Source of the DNA: JAFAMS01 sp049520515
GTDB lineage: Bacteria > Vulcanimicrobiota > Vulcanimicrobiia > Vulcanimicrobiales > Vulcanimicrobiaceae
Assembly (NCBI GenBank): GCA_049520515.1
Contig: JBEKPS010000006.1
Coordinates: 62,001 to 126,000, forward strand
Direction of reading: 5' to 3'
Length of the DNA stretch: 64,000 bases
A program made the translations under genes and the position numbers. Position 1 is the first letter of the stretch. Every line of letters starts with the position of its first letter. The notes under the pieces are model-generated. The model did no database searches. It was not told where the DNA came from and saw nothing but the letters and a program-made list of their open reading frames with translations. Positions 51,898 through 60,157 of the stretch are shown here, one piece after another.

Positions 51898-52941
51898 ATG
51901 CATCATCGCGTGGTTGTCATGGCGTGTCTTGCGTTGCTCGGAATCGCGTCGATTGCGCGCGCCGACGCGCCGCAACCGATCAACGTCAGCTATCAACCGA
52001 CCAACTATTGGGCGCTTCCGTTTTATCTCGCGACGCAAAAAGGCTGGTGGGAAAAGGTCGGTCTCAAACCGAGCTTCAGTACCTTCCCCGCGGGCGCTCC
52101 GCAGGTCGCAGCAGCTGCGGCAAGTTCGTGGGACGTCGGTGCGACCGGATCGGTTCCGGCTGTACTCGGCGCGGCGCGCTATGACATCTTGACGATCGGC
52201 ATGACGAACGATGAGTCGGCGACGAACGCGCTGATGGTAACCGAAGCGAAAGCAACCGAGTACGCAAGAAATCCGAAAGCCATCAAAGGTCAGCAGATTC
52301 TGCTCACCGCTAACTCAACGGGTGAATACGCGACCGTCGCGTGCTTACGCAAGTTCGGCCTCTCTGAGAGCGATGTCACTCCCGTAAACATGGGACAAGC
52401 GCAGATCCTCTCGGCGCTCTCGACCAACGCTGCAAATCTCGGGGCGCTTTGGGCACCGAGCGTCTACACCTTCGAAGAAAAGCTGCACGGAAAGCTTCTC
52501 TGTTCGGGCAAAGACGCCAACACGACGATTCCCGGGGCGCTGATCGTGCGCAGCGCATACGCCAAAGAGCATCCCGATATGGTCGCAAAGTTTCTCGCCG
52601 TTTACGAGCACGCGATTCGATGGGAAAAAGCTCATCCCGCCGACGCGCAGCTAGCCCTGATTGCAGCCGACAAAGACGGCGGCGCCGAGCTTACGCCCGC
52701 CTCCGCAAAAGCGGAAATGGATCTGCGTCCTATCTACGATCTCTCGCAGCAACTGCGGGTGATGCACCGTTCTGGTGCCGGCTCCGACGCCGACAAATGG
52801 TTCGACGGTATTATCGCGTTCATGAAAGACAAGGGTTCGATCCAAGCCGCGCCTGACACGCGCTCGTTTATCACGGATCAGTATATGCAGATGGTACAGA
52901 ACGATCCCAAGCTGCGAGCGTTCGCGAACAGCGGCGATTGA
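51898..52941 (+). CDS. ABC substrate-binding protein (NitT/TauT, NMT1/SsuA type)
   Basis: 347 residues. Signal (VVVMACLALLGIASIARADA, type I, cleaved after Ala) then INVSYQPTNYWALPFYLATQKGWWEKVG and the SsuA-type FPAGAPQVAAAAASSWDVGATGS split by family motifs. MVAKFLAVYEHAIRWEKAHP lies in the second lobe. It binds the ligand in the periplasm for the two permeases. ATG 51898 follows GAGGGGGATTT. It overlaps the ATPase by four bases (TTGA). Confidence 0.87.
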   Translation: MHHRVVVMACLALLGIASIARADAPQPINVSYQPTNYWALPFYLATQKGWWEKVGLKPSFSTFPAGAPQVAAAAASSWDVGATGSVPAVLGAARYDILTIGMTNDESATNALMVTEAKATEYARNPKAIKGQQILLTANSTGEYATVACLRKFGLSESDVTPVNMGQAQILSALSTNAANLGALWAPSVYTFEEKLHGKLLCSGKDANTTIPGALIVRSAYAKEHPDMVAKFLAVYEHAIRWEKAHPADAQLALIAADKDGGAELTPASAKAEMDLRPIYDLSQQLRVMHRSGAGSDADKWFDGIIAFMKDKGSIQAAPDTRSFITDQYMQMVQNDPKLRAFANSGD

Positions 52942-53738
52942 GCGACATCGTCTTCGAAGGCGTCGGACGGGTTTTCGATCAACGCGGAAGCCCGGTCGTC
53001 GCGCTCGAGTCGATCGACTTTACGATCCGCAATCGCGAGTTCGTCGCGGTCGTCGGTCCGTCGGGTTGCGGCAAGACGACGCTTCTGCGCATGGCTGCTG
53101 GGCTCGATTTTCCGACCACCGGCAGCGTGCGCGTCGGCGGCGAGATCGTACGCGGTCCGGGACCAGACAGAACGCTCGTCTTTCAGCAGTTTGCGCTCTT
53201 TCCGTGGAAGACAGTCCGGCAGAATATCGAGTTCGGTTTGATCTGCGCGCACAAGAGCCGCGAGGAACGCGAAGCGGCTGTCCGCCGCTACATCGATCTG
53301 ATGGGGCTAGAAGGGCGCGAGGAAGCGTATCCGCATCAACTTTCCGGCGGCATGCAGCAGCGCGTTGCAATTGCCCGCAGCTACGCGCTCGATCCGGACG
53401 TCCTCCTAATGGACGAGCCCTTCGGCGCCCTCGATGCGCAGACGCGTGTCGTAATGCAAGAGGAGCTGATCAAGCTCGCGCGGGTCAGTCCACGCACGGT
53501 CATGTTCATCACGCATAGCGTCGAAGAAGCCGTTTACCTTGCGGATCGCGTTGCGGTAATGTCGAAACGTCCCGGGCGCATCCGCGAGGTCATCGACGTA
53601 GCGGAGATTCGCTCACGCGAGCACTGGAGCGAGCGCCACGTCGAGGAAACGATGGACCTCGCGTCATTCGTCCATCTTCGGACCGCGATCTGGAAACTGT
53701 TACGCGAAGACGGGTTAGCGGCCGCCGCCAATCTCTAG
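52938..53738 (+). CDS. ABC transporter ATP-binding protein (SsuB/TauB type)
   Basis: 266 residues with a TTG start overlapping the binding-protein stop (TTGA). Walker A GPSGCGKTT, Q-loop LVFQQFALFPWKTVRQN, signature LSGGMQQRVA, Walker B VLLMDEPFGALDAQ and the H-loop FITHSVEEA are complete. It powers the two-permease importer. It ends 24 bases inside the opposite SDR gene. Confidence 0.92.
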   Translation: MSDIVFEGVGRVFDQRGSPVVALESIDFTIRNREFVAVVGPSGCGKTTLLRMAAGLDFPTTGSVRVGGEIVRGPGPDRTLVFQQFALFPWKTVRQNIEFGLICAHKSREEREAAVRRYIDLMGLEGREEAYPHQLSGGMQQRVAIARSYALDPDVLLMDEPFGALDAQTRVVMQEELIKLARVSPRTVMFITHSVEEAVYLADRVAVMSKRPGRIREVIDVAEIRSREHWSERHVEETMDLASFVHLRTAIWKLLREDGLAAAANL

Positions 53739-54464
53739 AATCGACCCGGTGACATAAGACGCCGCAGGCGAAAGCAGCCAGATAATCGCTTCCGCAACCT
53801 CTTGTGCCGTTCCGACGCGTCCCATCGGAATGAGCGGCGCAACTTTCTTCGCACGATCGGGCAGTCCCATACGCGCGTGAATCTCGGTGTCGATGAACCC
53901 GGGCGCAACCGCGTTCACGCGAATACCTTCAGCCGCGACCTCTCGCGCGAGGCCGACCGTCATCGAGTCGATTGCACCTTTCGAGGCGGCGTAATGCACG
54001 TAATCGTTCGCACCGCCTATGCGTGCAGCCAGCGACGAAAGATTAACGATCGAACCGCCCGTGCCACCGCGCTTCTTCGACATGCGGCGAACGGCTTCGC
54101 GCGCGCAGAGTATCGATCCGATGACGTTGACATCGAAAACACGTTCGAGCGCAGCCAGCTTCACGTCGTCGAGACGTGAGATGCCGCCGGTAACGCCGGC
54201 ATTGTTGACGAGGCCGCGCAGCGCGCCGAATTGCTTACTCGCCGTGTCGAAGATGCGCTTGACATCGTCCTCGCGCGAAACATCTCCGCCGACTGCGATC
54301 GCTTGTCCACCGCTCGCCGAAATCTCGCGAACAACCGTTTCGGCCGCGCCACGGTCTTCCGCGTAGTTGACCGTGATGGCAAAACCGTGCTTGGCAGCGA
54401 GCTTCGCGACGGCAGCACCGATTCCACGGCTCCCCCCCGTGACGATCAGGGATTCTAGCGGCAC
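53715..54464 (-). CDS. Short-chain dehydrogenase/reductase (classical)
   Basis: 249 residues. TGGSRGIGAAVAKLAA, NNAGVTGG, Ser in NLSSLAARIGG, and the canonical YAASK, then VNAVAPGFIDTEIHARM and TGSILEIGGGR at the C-terminus. A NAD(P)-dependent FabG-like oxidoreductase of unknown substrate, with a normal active site, unlike the tcu-linked SDR at 6830. It is divergent from the EVE gene (29 bp). Confidence 0.9.
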   Translation of the reverse strand: MPLESLIVTGGSRGIGAAVAKLAAKHGFAITVNYAEDRGAAETVVREISASGGQAIAVGGDVSREDDVKRIFDTASKQFGALRGLVNNAGVTGGISRLDDVKLAALERVFDVNVIGSILCAREAVRRMSKKRGGTGGSIVNLSSLAARIGGANDYVHYAASKGAIDSMTVGLAREVAAEGIRVNAVAPGFIDTEIHARMGLPDRAKKVAPLIPMGRVGTAQEVAEAIIWLLSPAASYVTGSILEIGGGR

Positions 54465-54493
54465 ATTCGATCCTTTCCGAGAATTAAGCCGGC

Positions 54494-54970
54494 GTGCGGT
54501 ACTGGCTTTTCAAGACTGAGCCCAGCGAGTACTCGTGGGAGCGACTGCTGCGCGAGGGCAAGACCGCGTGGAGCGGCGTTCGTAGCTTTCAAGCCCGCAA
54601 CAATATGATGGAAATGAAGCTCGGGGACCTTGGCTTTTTCTATCACAGTTCGATTGCGGTTCCTCAGATTGCGGGCATCGTTAAAGTTATTCGCGAGGCC
54701 TTTCCGGATTCGACTGCGTGGGACAAGAAAAGCGACTACTACGACCCTCGCTCGACCGAAAAGAAACCCCTTTGGCAGATGGTCGAAGTCGCGCCCGAAG
54801 CCGACATCGCGCGACCGGTCACGCTCGCGGAGATGCGTGCCGAGCCACGGCTCGCCTACATGCCGCTGCTACAAAAGGGGCAGCGGCTATCAGTACAGCC
54901 CGTTAGCCCGCAAGAATGGGAGACGATTCTTTTGCTTGCGCGCGCTCCAGAAACACATTCTGCGCGTTAA
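54494..54970 (+). CDS. EVE-domain protein (THYN1-like)
   Basis: 158 residues from a GTG. RYWLFKTEPSEYSWERLLREG, TAWSGVRSFQARNNMMEMK, LGFFYHSSIAVPQIAGI and a C-terminal region with DYYDPRSTEKKPLWQMVEV are all conserved in EVE proteins. The fold belongs to the PUA-like group and may read modified nucleic-acid bases; its target in bacteria is not settled. It overlaps the end of ppk1 on the opposite strand by 68 bases. Confidence 0.9.
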   Translation: MRYWLFKTEPSEYSWERLLREGKTAWSGVRSFQARNNMMEMKLGDLGFFYHSSIAVPQIAGIVKVIREAFPDSTAWDKKSDYYDPRSTEKKPLWQMVEVAPEADIARPVTLAEMRAEPRLAYMPLLQKGQRLSVQPVSPQEWETILLLARAPETHSAR

Positions 54971-57026
54971 CGGGAACCTCACCGGAGCGCGGCTGACGCC
55001 GCACGTACGTACCGTCGGCGCGTAAGATTCGCGACTTCTGATTGTCGGCGGCAAACGTCGCCCAAATCTCGTCGCAGATCGTGGCCGCAATCGTTTGATC
55101 TAAGACCGGGACGATCGTCTCCACGCGGCGGTCGAGGTTACGGCCCATCAAATCTGCACTGCCGATGTACACCTCACGATTGCCGGCATTCTCGAAGATA
55201 TAAATACGTGAATGCTCGAGGAAGCGCCCAACGATGCTCTCCACGCTAATCGTTTCGCTTACGCCCGGAATCCCCGGACGCAACTTGCACATTCCGCGTA
55301 CGTTCAACTGAATCGAAACGCCGGCTTGCGAGGCACGATACAGTTCGGCGACTATGCGCTCATCGGTCAGCGAGTTGATCTTGGCCCGAATCCCACTCGG
55401 ACGTCCGGCCAGCGCGTGCTCGCGCTCGCGCTCGATCATCGCCGACATTTCTTTGCGTAGCGCGACCGGCGCGACGAGCAATTCTTTGTAGGTGTCGACC
55501 TTCGAGAAGCCGGTGAGGAAATTGAACAGCTCGGTCGCATCGCCGCCAAGCTCGGGGCGGCACGTGAATAGCGAAAGATCGGCGTATAGGCGCCCGGTAC
55601 GCTCGTTGTAATTCCCGGTGCCGAAGTGCATGTAGCGTCGCAGACCGTCGGGCTCGCTGCGCACGACGAGCGTTACCTTCCCGTGCGTCTTCAGGCCGGC
55701 GAATCCGTAAACGACGTGCGCGCCGACGCGTTCCAGATGCCGCGCCCAGTGGATGTTGTTTTCTTCGTCAAACCGCGCCTTGAGCTCAATGAGCACCGCG
55801 ACTTGCTTGCCGTTCTCGGCGGCTTGCATCAGCGCGTTGACGATCGGTGAGTTGCTGCCGGATGTCCGGTACAGCGTCATTTTGATTGCAAGCACTTGCG
55901 GATCGATCGCGGCCTGACGCACGAAGTGCACGACCGGATCGAACGAGTCGTACGGGTGATGCAAAAGGATGTCGCCCTCGCGCATCACTCCAAAGATATC
56001 CGGATTTTCATTTAAACGCCGAGGAATCGAGGGCGTGAACGGTGCGTAGTGCAGATCCGGTATCTCAATGCCGGCGAGCGACATCAAGTCCGAAAGTCCA
56101 AGCAATCCTTCACACTTGTAGAGATCCTGCTCTTCGAGCTGCAGCGCCTCGATCAGCCGTTCGATCAGATGCTTCGGCATGTCGGCCGAGACTTCCAAGC
56201 GCACCGGCTCGCCGAAACGGCGGCGACGCAACTCGGATTCGATCATGCGCAGCAAGTCGTCAGCTTCGTCTTCTTGCAAATCGAGATCGGCGTCGCGCGT
56301 GACGCGGAAGAGATACGATGCGCTCACGATCATGCCGGGGAAGAGATCGTCGAGGTTGTAGGCGATCAGATCTTCGAGCGTCACGAACCAGTGTTCGCCT
56401 TCGGGTGCGCCGTCGATCGGTATGAAACGCGGAAGACTCGGCGGGACCTTCACGCGCGCGAAATGCAGGAGCTCGCCTTCATCAGTGTGTTCGACCATCT
56501 CGACGGCGAGCGACAGCGAAAGATTCGAGATATACGGAAACGGATGCCCCGAATCAACTGCCAGCGGCGTCAGCACCGGATAGACGCGCTCTTCGAAGAG
56601 TGCGCGCAGCGCAAAACGCTGATCGGCACCAAGCTCGCCGATGCGCAAAATACGGATGCCCCGTTGGACCATTTCCGGAAAAATGATGTCTTGCAGGCAC
56701 GCGCTTTGCCGCTGGAGCGAGACGCGCAATCGATCGGAGATCGCGGCCAGCGTTTCGGCGGGTGTAAGCCCATCCTCCGAGCGCCGGATCACCTCGGCTT
56801 CGACTTGCTGCTTGAGCGCCGCAACCCGAATCATGAAAAACTCATCCAGGTTGTTAGTGACGATCGCAATGAACTTCAAGCGCTCGAGCAGTGGGTTCGT
56901 GCGATCAAATGCCTCTTCGAGGACGCGATCGTTGAACTCCAACCACGAAAGCTCGCGATTGATGTATAGCGATGGATGATCGAGCGGCGGTGCTTCGACC
57001 GCGACAGCGATCGTCTGCGATGCCAT
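54903..57026 (-). CDS. ppk1: Polyphosphate kinase 1
   Basis: 707 residues. LYINRELSWLEFNDRVLEEA opens the N-domain; PYDSFDPVVHFVRQAA, VLAIKMTLYRTSGSNSPIV and GFAGLKTHGKVTLVVR carry the phospho-His region, and HFGTGNYNERTGRLYADLSL with YIGSADLMGRNLDRRVE complete the PLD-like catalytic domain. It makes polyphosphate from ATP (reversible). Its first codons are 19 bp from the divergent Opu-type permease gene, so promoters must lie inside one of the genes. Confidence 0.96.
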   Translation of the reverse strand: MASQTIAVAVEAPPLDHPSLYINRELSWLEFNDRVLEEAFDRTNPLLERLKFIAIVTNNLDEFFMIRVAALKQQVEAEVIRRSEDGLTPAETLAAISDRLRVSLQRQSACLQDIIFPEMVQRGIRILRIGELGADQRFALRALFEERVYPVLTPLAVDSGHPFPYISNLSLSLAVEMVEHTDEGELLHFARVKVPPSLPRFIPIDGAPEGEHWFVTLEDLIAYNLDDLFPGMIVSASYLFRVTRDADLDLQEDEADDLLRMIESELRRRRFGEPVRLEVSADMPKHLIERLIEALQLEEQDLYKCEGLLGLSDLMSLAGIEIPDLHYAPFTPSIPRRLNENPDIFGVMREGDILLHHPYDSFDPVVHFVRQAAIDPQVLAIKMTLYRTSGSNSPIVNALMQAAENGKQVAVLIELKARFDEENNIHWARHLERVGAHVVYGFAGLKTHGKVTLVVRSEPDGLRRYMHFGTGNYNERTGRLYADLSLFTCRPELGGDATELFNFLTGFSKVDTYKELLVAPVALRKEMSAMIEREREHALAGRPSGIRAKINSLTDERIVAELYRASQAGVSIQLNVRGMCKLRPGIPGVSETISVESIVGRFLEHSRIYIFENAGNREVYIGSADLMGRNLDRRVETIVPVLDQTIAATICDEIWATFAADNQKSRILRADGTYVRRQPRSGEVPVNAQNVFLERAQAKESSPILAG

Positions 57027-57045
57027 AGGAGTAGGCCTTCTCCGA

Positions 57046-57660
57046 ATGAACGCAGACCTCTTTGGCCCCGACTATTGGATCCATGTACGTACCCACGTCG
57101 TCCTGGCGGCTTCCGCCTTAGCCGTGTCGGCAATCATTGCCCTTCCACTCGGCGTACTGATCGCGCGCGCGAAGTTGATCCGCCCGGCGGTTCTGGCATT
57201 CGTCAACACGTTTCGTGTTATCCCGAGCCTCGCAATCTTAATGCTAATGTTGCCCTTAATTGGACTCGGGTTCGGTTCGGCGTTGGTCGCACTGGTCGTG
57301 CTCGCAATCCCGCCGATCGTCGTCAACACCGATCTCGGATTGCGCGGCGTACCGTTTGCACTCGTCGATTCGGCGCGCGGCATGGGCATGACGCGCTTTG
57401 AGCTCGCGCGGCGTGTAGAGTGGCCGCTTGCGTTTCCGGTAGCATTTGCGGGCATTCGCACCGCAAGCGTTGAGGTTATCGCAAGCGCAACGCTGGCCGC
57501 ATTCATCGGTGGAGGAGGCCTTGGTGAGTACATTACCGCCGGTCTGTCGACAGATGACACGACGCAATTACTGCTCGGAGCGATTTCGGTCGCCGTGCTC
57601 GCGCTTGGTGTCGACGTCGCTTTAGCTGCGATCGCGCGCAAGATAACGGTGCCGACCTGA
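57046..57660 (+). CDS. Osmoprotectant ABC permease 1 (OpuCB/ProW-like)
   Basis: 204 residues with about five helices. HVVLAASALAVSAIIALPLGVLIA, FVNTFRVIPSLAILMLMLPLIGLGFG and the EAA loop VDSARGMGMTRFELARRVEWPLAFPVAFAG match the glycine betaine/carnitine/choline importer family. SATLAAFIGGGGLGEYITAGL closes it. First of a permease-binding protein-ATPase-permease operon. Its stop TGA overlaps the CTG start of the next gene. Confidence 0.88.
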   Translation: MNADLFGPDYWIHVRTHVVLAASALAVSAIIALPLGVLIARAKLIRPAVLAFVNTFRVIPSLAILMLMLPLIGLGFGSALVALVVLAIPPIVVNTDLGLRGVPFALVDSARGMGMTRFELARRVEWPLAFPVAFAGIRTASVEVIASATLAAFIGGGGLGEYITAGLSTDDTTQLLLGAISVAVLALGVDVALAAIARKITVPT

Positions 57661-58541
57661 ACCGCGCCGGTGCACTGCGCGCGGCCGGCGCGCTCGCGGC
57701 GACGTGCTTCACCGGATGCGCTCACCGCGACATGGTGCGTGTCGGCTGGAAAAACTTCTCTGAGGAGCTTTTTCTCGGAGAGCTCTACGCGCAGCTGCTC
57801 GAAAAAGCCGGCTTGCACGTGGAGAGAAAACCATATCTGGGCTCCACACAGATCGCGATGGCAGCCATGCAGCGCGGTGAGATCGATTTATATCCCGAGT
57901 ACACCGGCACTGCATTGCTCGTCGTGTTAAAGCTACCGCTGTCCGTCGATCCGCGCGCCGTCTATGCGACGGTGAAGAACGAATTCGAGAAACGCTATGC
58001 GATCACGTGGCTAGAGCCAAGCCCGTTCAATGATACGCAAGCGCTCGCGTCGATGCACGACGTGGCACAGCGCTTCAACCTGCGGACGCTGTCCGACGTG
58101 AGCCGTGCCGCACCGCAGCTGCGCATAGCCGTGACCGCCGAGTTCCTGAACCGCCCGGACGGTTTGCCCCGATTACGCAGCGCATACGGCGGCTTCAACT
58201 TTAAAGCGATCGTGCAAGTCGATATCGGTCTTCGGTATGAAGCGCTGCTCGATAAGCGCGCCGATATCGCGGTCGCGTTCTCGACCGACGGCGAGATCGC
58301 CGAGTACGATCTGGTGGTCTTCGACGACGACAAACACGCCTTTCCGCCTTACCAGGCCGCGCCGATCGTACGGGACGCTGCGCTGCAGAAATATCCAACC
58401 ATTGCAGCGACGCTCAATCGGGTCGCACCACTCCTCGACGACGCGACGATACGTGGCGTTAACTACGCGATTAATGGCCCGAAGAAACTCGAACCCGAGG
58501 ACGTCGTGCGCGACTTCTTGCAGAAGCACCAGTTCGCGTGA
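57657..58541 (+). CDS. Osmoprotectant-binding lipoprotein (OpuCC/OsmF-like), CTG start
   Basis: 294 residues if begun at CTG 57657. LNRAGALRAAGALAATCFTGC is a type II signal with Cys21, followed by RVGWKNFSEELFLGELYAQL, YLGSTQIAMAAMQRGEIDLY and PEYTGTALLVVLKLP, the hallmarks of quaternary-amine-binding proteins. The first conventional start, ATG 57732, lies after the lipobox and would remove the signal. No ATG, GTG or TTG lies in frame between 57603 and 57732. The CTG overlaps the permease stop (CTGA). It delivers betaine-like solutes to the two permeases. Confidence 0.88.
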   Translation: MNRAGALRAAGALAATCFTGCAHRDMVRVGWKNFSEELFLGELYAQLLEKAGLHVERKPYLGSTQIAMAAMQRGEIDLYPEYTGTALLVVLKLPLSVDPRAVYATVKNEFEKRYAITWLEPSPFNDTQALASMHDVAQRFNLRTLSDVSRAAPQLRIAVTAEFLNRPDGLPRLRSAYGGFNFKAIVQVDIGLRYEALLDKRADIAVAFSTDGEIAEYDLVVFDDDKHAFPPYQAAPIVRDAALQKYPTIAATLNRVAPLLDDATIRGVNYAINGPKKLEPEDVVRDFLQKHQFA

Positions 58542-59491
58542 ACAGCGCGAGCCTCGAGCTGCGTGATGTCAGTGTCCGCTATCCGGGTGCGGATCGCAGC
58601 GCGGTTATGAGCGTCGACCTTACCGTTGCTCCCGGCGAGTTCTTAGTATTTCTCGGCGCCTCGGGCTCCGGAAAGAGCACCCTGCTCCGCACCATCAACC
58701 GGCTCGTCGTTCCGACCGCCGGAAGCGTGTGTATCGACGGCGAGGATACGAAGGAGCGGCCTGCGCCGGAGCTGCGGCGCGGTATCGGCTACGTGATTCA
58801 AGCCGTTGGATTGCTTCCGCATCTGAGCGTCGGTGAGAACATCGCGATCGTCCCGGAGCTCTTGGGTTGGGAGAAAGCGCGCATCGCCGAACGCGTCGAC
58901 ACGCTGCTCAAAATGGTGCGGCTCGACCCGTCGTATCGCACGCGATTGCCACGCGAGCTTTCGGGCGGCGAACAACAACGGGTCGGCGTTGCACGAGCAC
59001 TCGCCGCCGAACCGCCTCTGCTCTTGATGGACGAACCGTTCGGCGCGCTCGACGCGATCGTGCGTTCCGAGCTCGGCGCGGAGATGCTGCGGATACACCG
59101 TGATCTCGGAACGACGATCGTGTTTGTCACGCACGACATTGACGAAGCGCTACGCCTCGCCGACCGCATCGCCGTCTTTCACGACGGACGTTTGCTCCAA
59201 GTCGACGTGCCGCTTCGGTTGCTCACGCATCCCGCGGATTCGTACGTCGCCGAGCTGACCGATTCGTCGGACGTACTCCGGCGCCTAAGCGTGATGCATA
59301 CGGCCGACGCTGCAACCGCCGACGTACCACCCGGGGTAGAGGAAAGTGCACCACGCATCGACGCCCGGTCGACGTTGCGCGACGCCCTCGGGCAGATGCT
59401 GCTCGCCGGCGAACCGTTGCTCGTCGTCGAGGATGGACGCGCGCGCGGTGTTCTGCGATTCGCAACGATCGCCGCCGCCTTACGACAATGA
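58538..59491 (+). CDS. Osmoprotectant ABC ATP-binding protein (OpuCA/ProV-like)
   Basis: 317 residues, GTG overlapping the binding-protein stop (GTGA). Walker A LGASGSGKSTLLRTI, YVIQAVGLLPHLSVGEN, signature LSGGEQQRVGVARALA, Walker B LLLMDEPFGALDAI, H-loop FVTHDIDEALRLAD. The C-terminal 45 residues (RSTLRDALGQMLLAGEPLLV to VLRFATIAAALR) look like half a CBS pair, which in OpuA/OpuC senses ionic strength. It drives the importer in response to osmotic stress (inference). Confidence 0.92.
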   Translation: MNSASLELRDVSVRYPGADRSAVMSVDLTVAPGEFLVFLGASGSGKSTLLRTINRLVVPTAGSVCIDGEDTKERPAPELRRGIGYVIQAVGLLPHLSVGENIAIVPELLGWEKARIAERVDTLLKMVRLDPSYRTRLPRELSGGEQQRVGVARALAAEPPLLLMDEPFGALDAIVRSELGAEMLRIHRDLGTTIVFVTHDIDEALRLADRIAVFHDGRLLQVDVPLRLLTHPADSYVAELTDSSDVLRRLSVMHTADAATADVPPGVEESAPRIDARSTLRDALGQMLLAGEPLLVVEDGRARGVLRFATIAAALRQ

Positions 59492-60099
59492 ACTGGCTTG
59501 CGTCGCATCCGTTCGAGCTCGCGGAATTACTCGAACAGCACCTCGCAATTGTCGGGACCGCGCTCCTCGCGGCACTGATAATAGCGCTACCCCTCGGTTA
59601 CTTGGCGGCTCGCCGTCCGGCGGCCACCGGCCCGATTTATGGCATCTTTGGCGCAATCTATACAATTCCGAGTCTCGCGCTTTTGGCGCTTCTGGTCCCC
59701 GTCCTCGGCCTCGGCTTTTGGACGGCGGTCGTGGCTTTGGCCGCGTACGCACAGATGATTCTGATCCGGAATACGGTCGCGGGATTCCAGGGCATCGACC
59801 CCGCCCAGCTGGAGGCAGCAGCGGGACTTGGGATGACCCGTGCGCAACAACTATGGCGCGTCGAACTGCCGCTCGCCCTCCCCGTTATCCTCGGGGGCGT
59901 GCGGATCGCGACGGTAGCGCTCATCGCTATAGCGAGCGTCGCGGCATGGATCAATGCCGGGGGGCTCGGGGTGCTGTTCTTCGACGGCATTCATCGAAAC
60001 GATGTGCAGAAGATCGTCGCGGGGAGCATTGCGTCGGCTGCATTAGCAGTCATCGCGGATGCGCTTTTGCGTGGTATCGAACGCATGGTGCGTACCTAA
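59488..60099 (+). CDS. Osmoprotectant ABC permease 2 (OpuCD-like)
   Basis: 203 residues, ATG overlapping the ATPase stop (ATGA). LEQHLAIVGTALLAALIIALPL, GIFGAIYTIPSLALLALLVP and the EAA loop LEAAAGLGMTRAQQLWRVELPLALPVILGG match permease 1. Together they form a heterodimeric channel for betaine, carnitine or choline. Confidence 0.9.
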   Translation: MNWLASHPFELAELLEQHLAIVGTALLAALIIALPLGYLAARRPAATGPIYGIFGAIYTIPSLALLALLVPVLGLGFWTAVVALAAYAQMILIRNTVAGFQGIDPAQLEAAAGLGMTRAQQLWRVELPLALPVILGGVRIATVALIAIASVAAWINAGGLGVLFFDGIHRNDVQKIVAGSIASAALAVIADALLRGIERMVRT

Positions 60100-60157
60100 A
60101 CGACGAAGCTAAAACTCAAAAACCTCGGAGACATTTACGGAAACGACTCTCTTCCGC

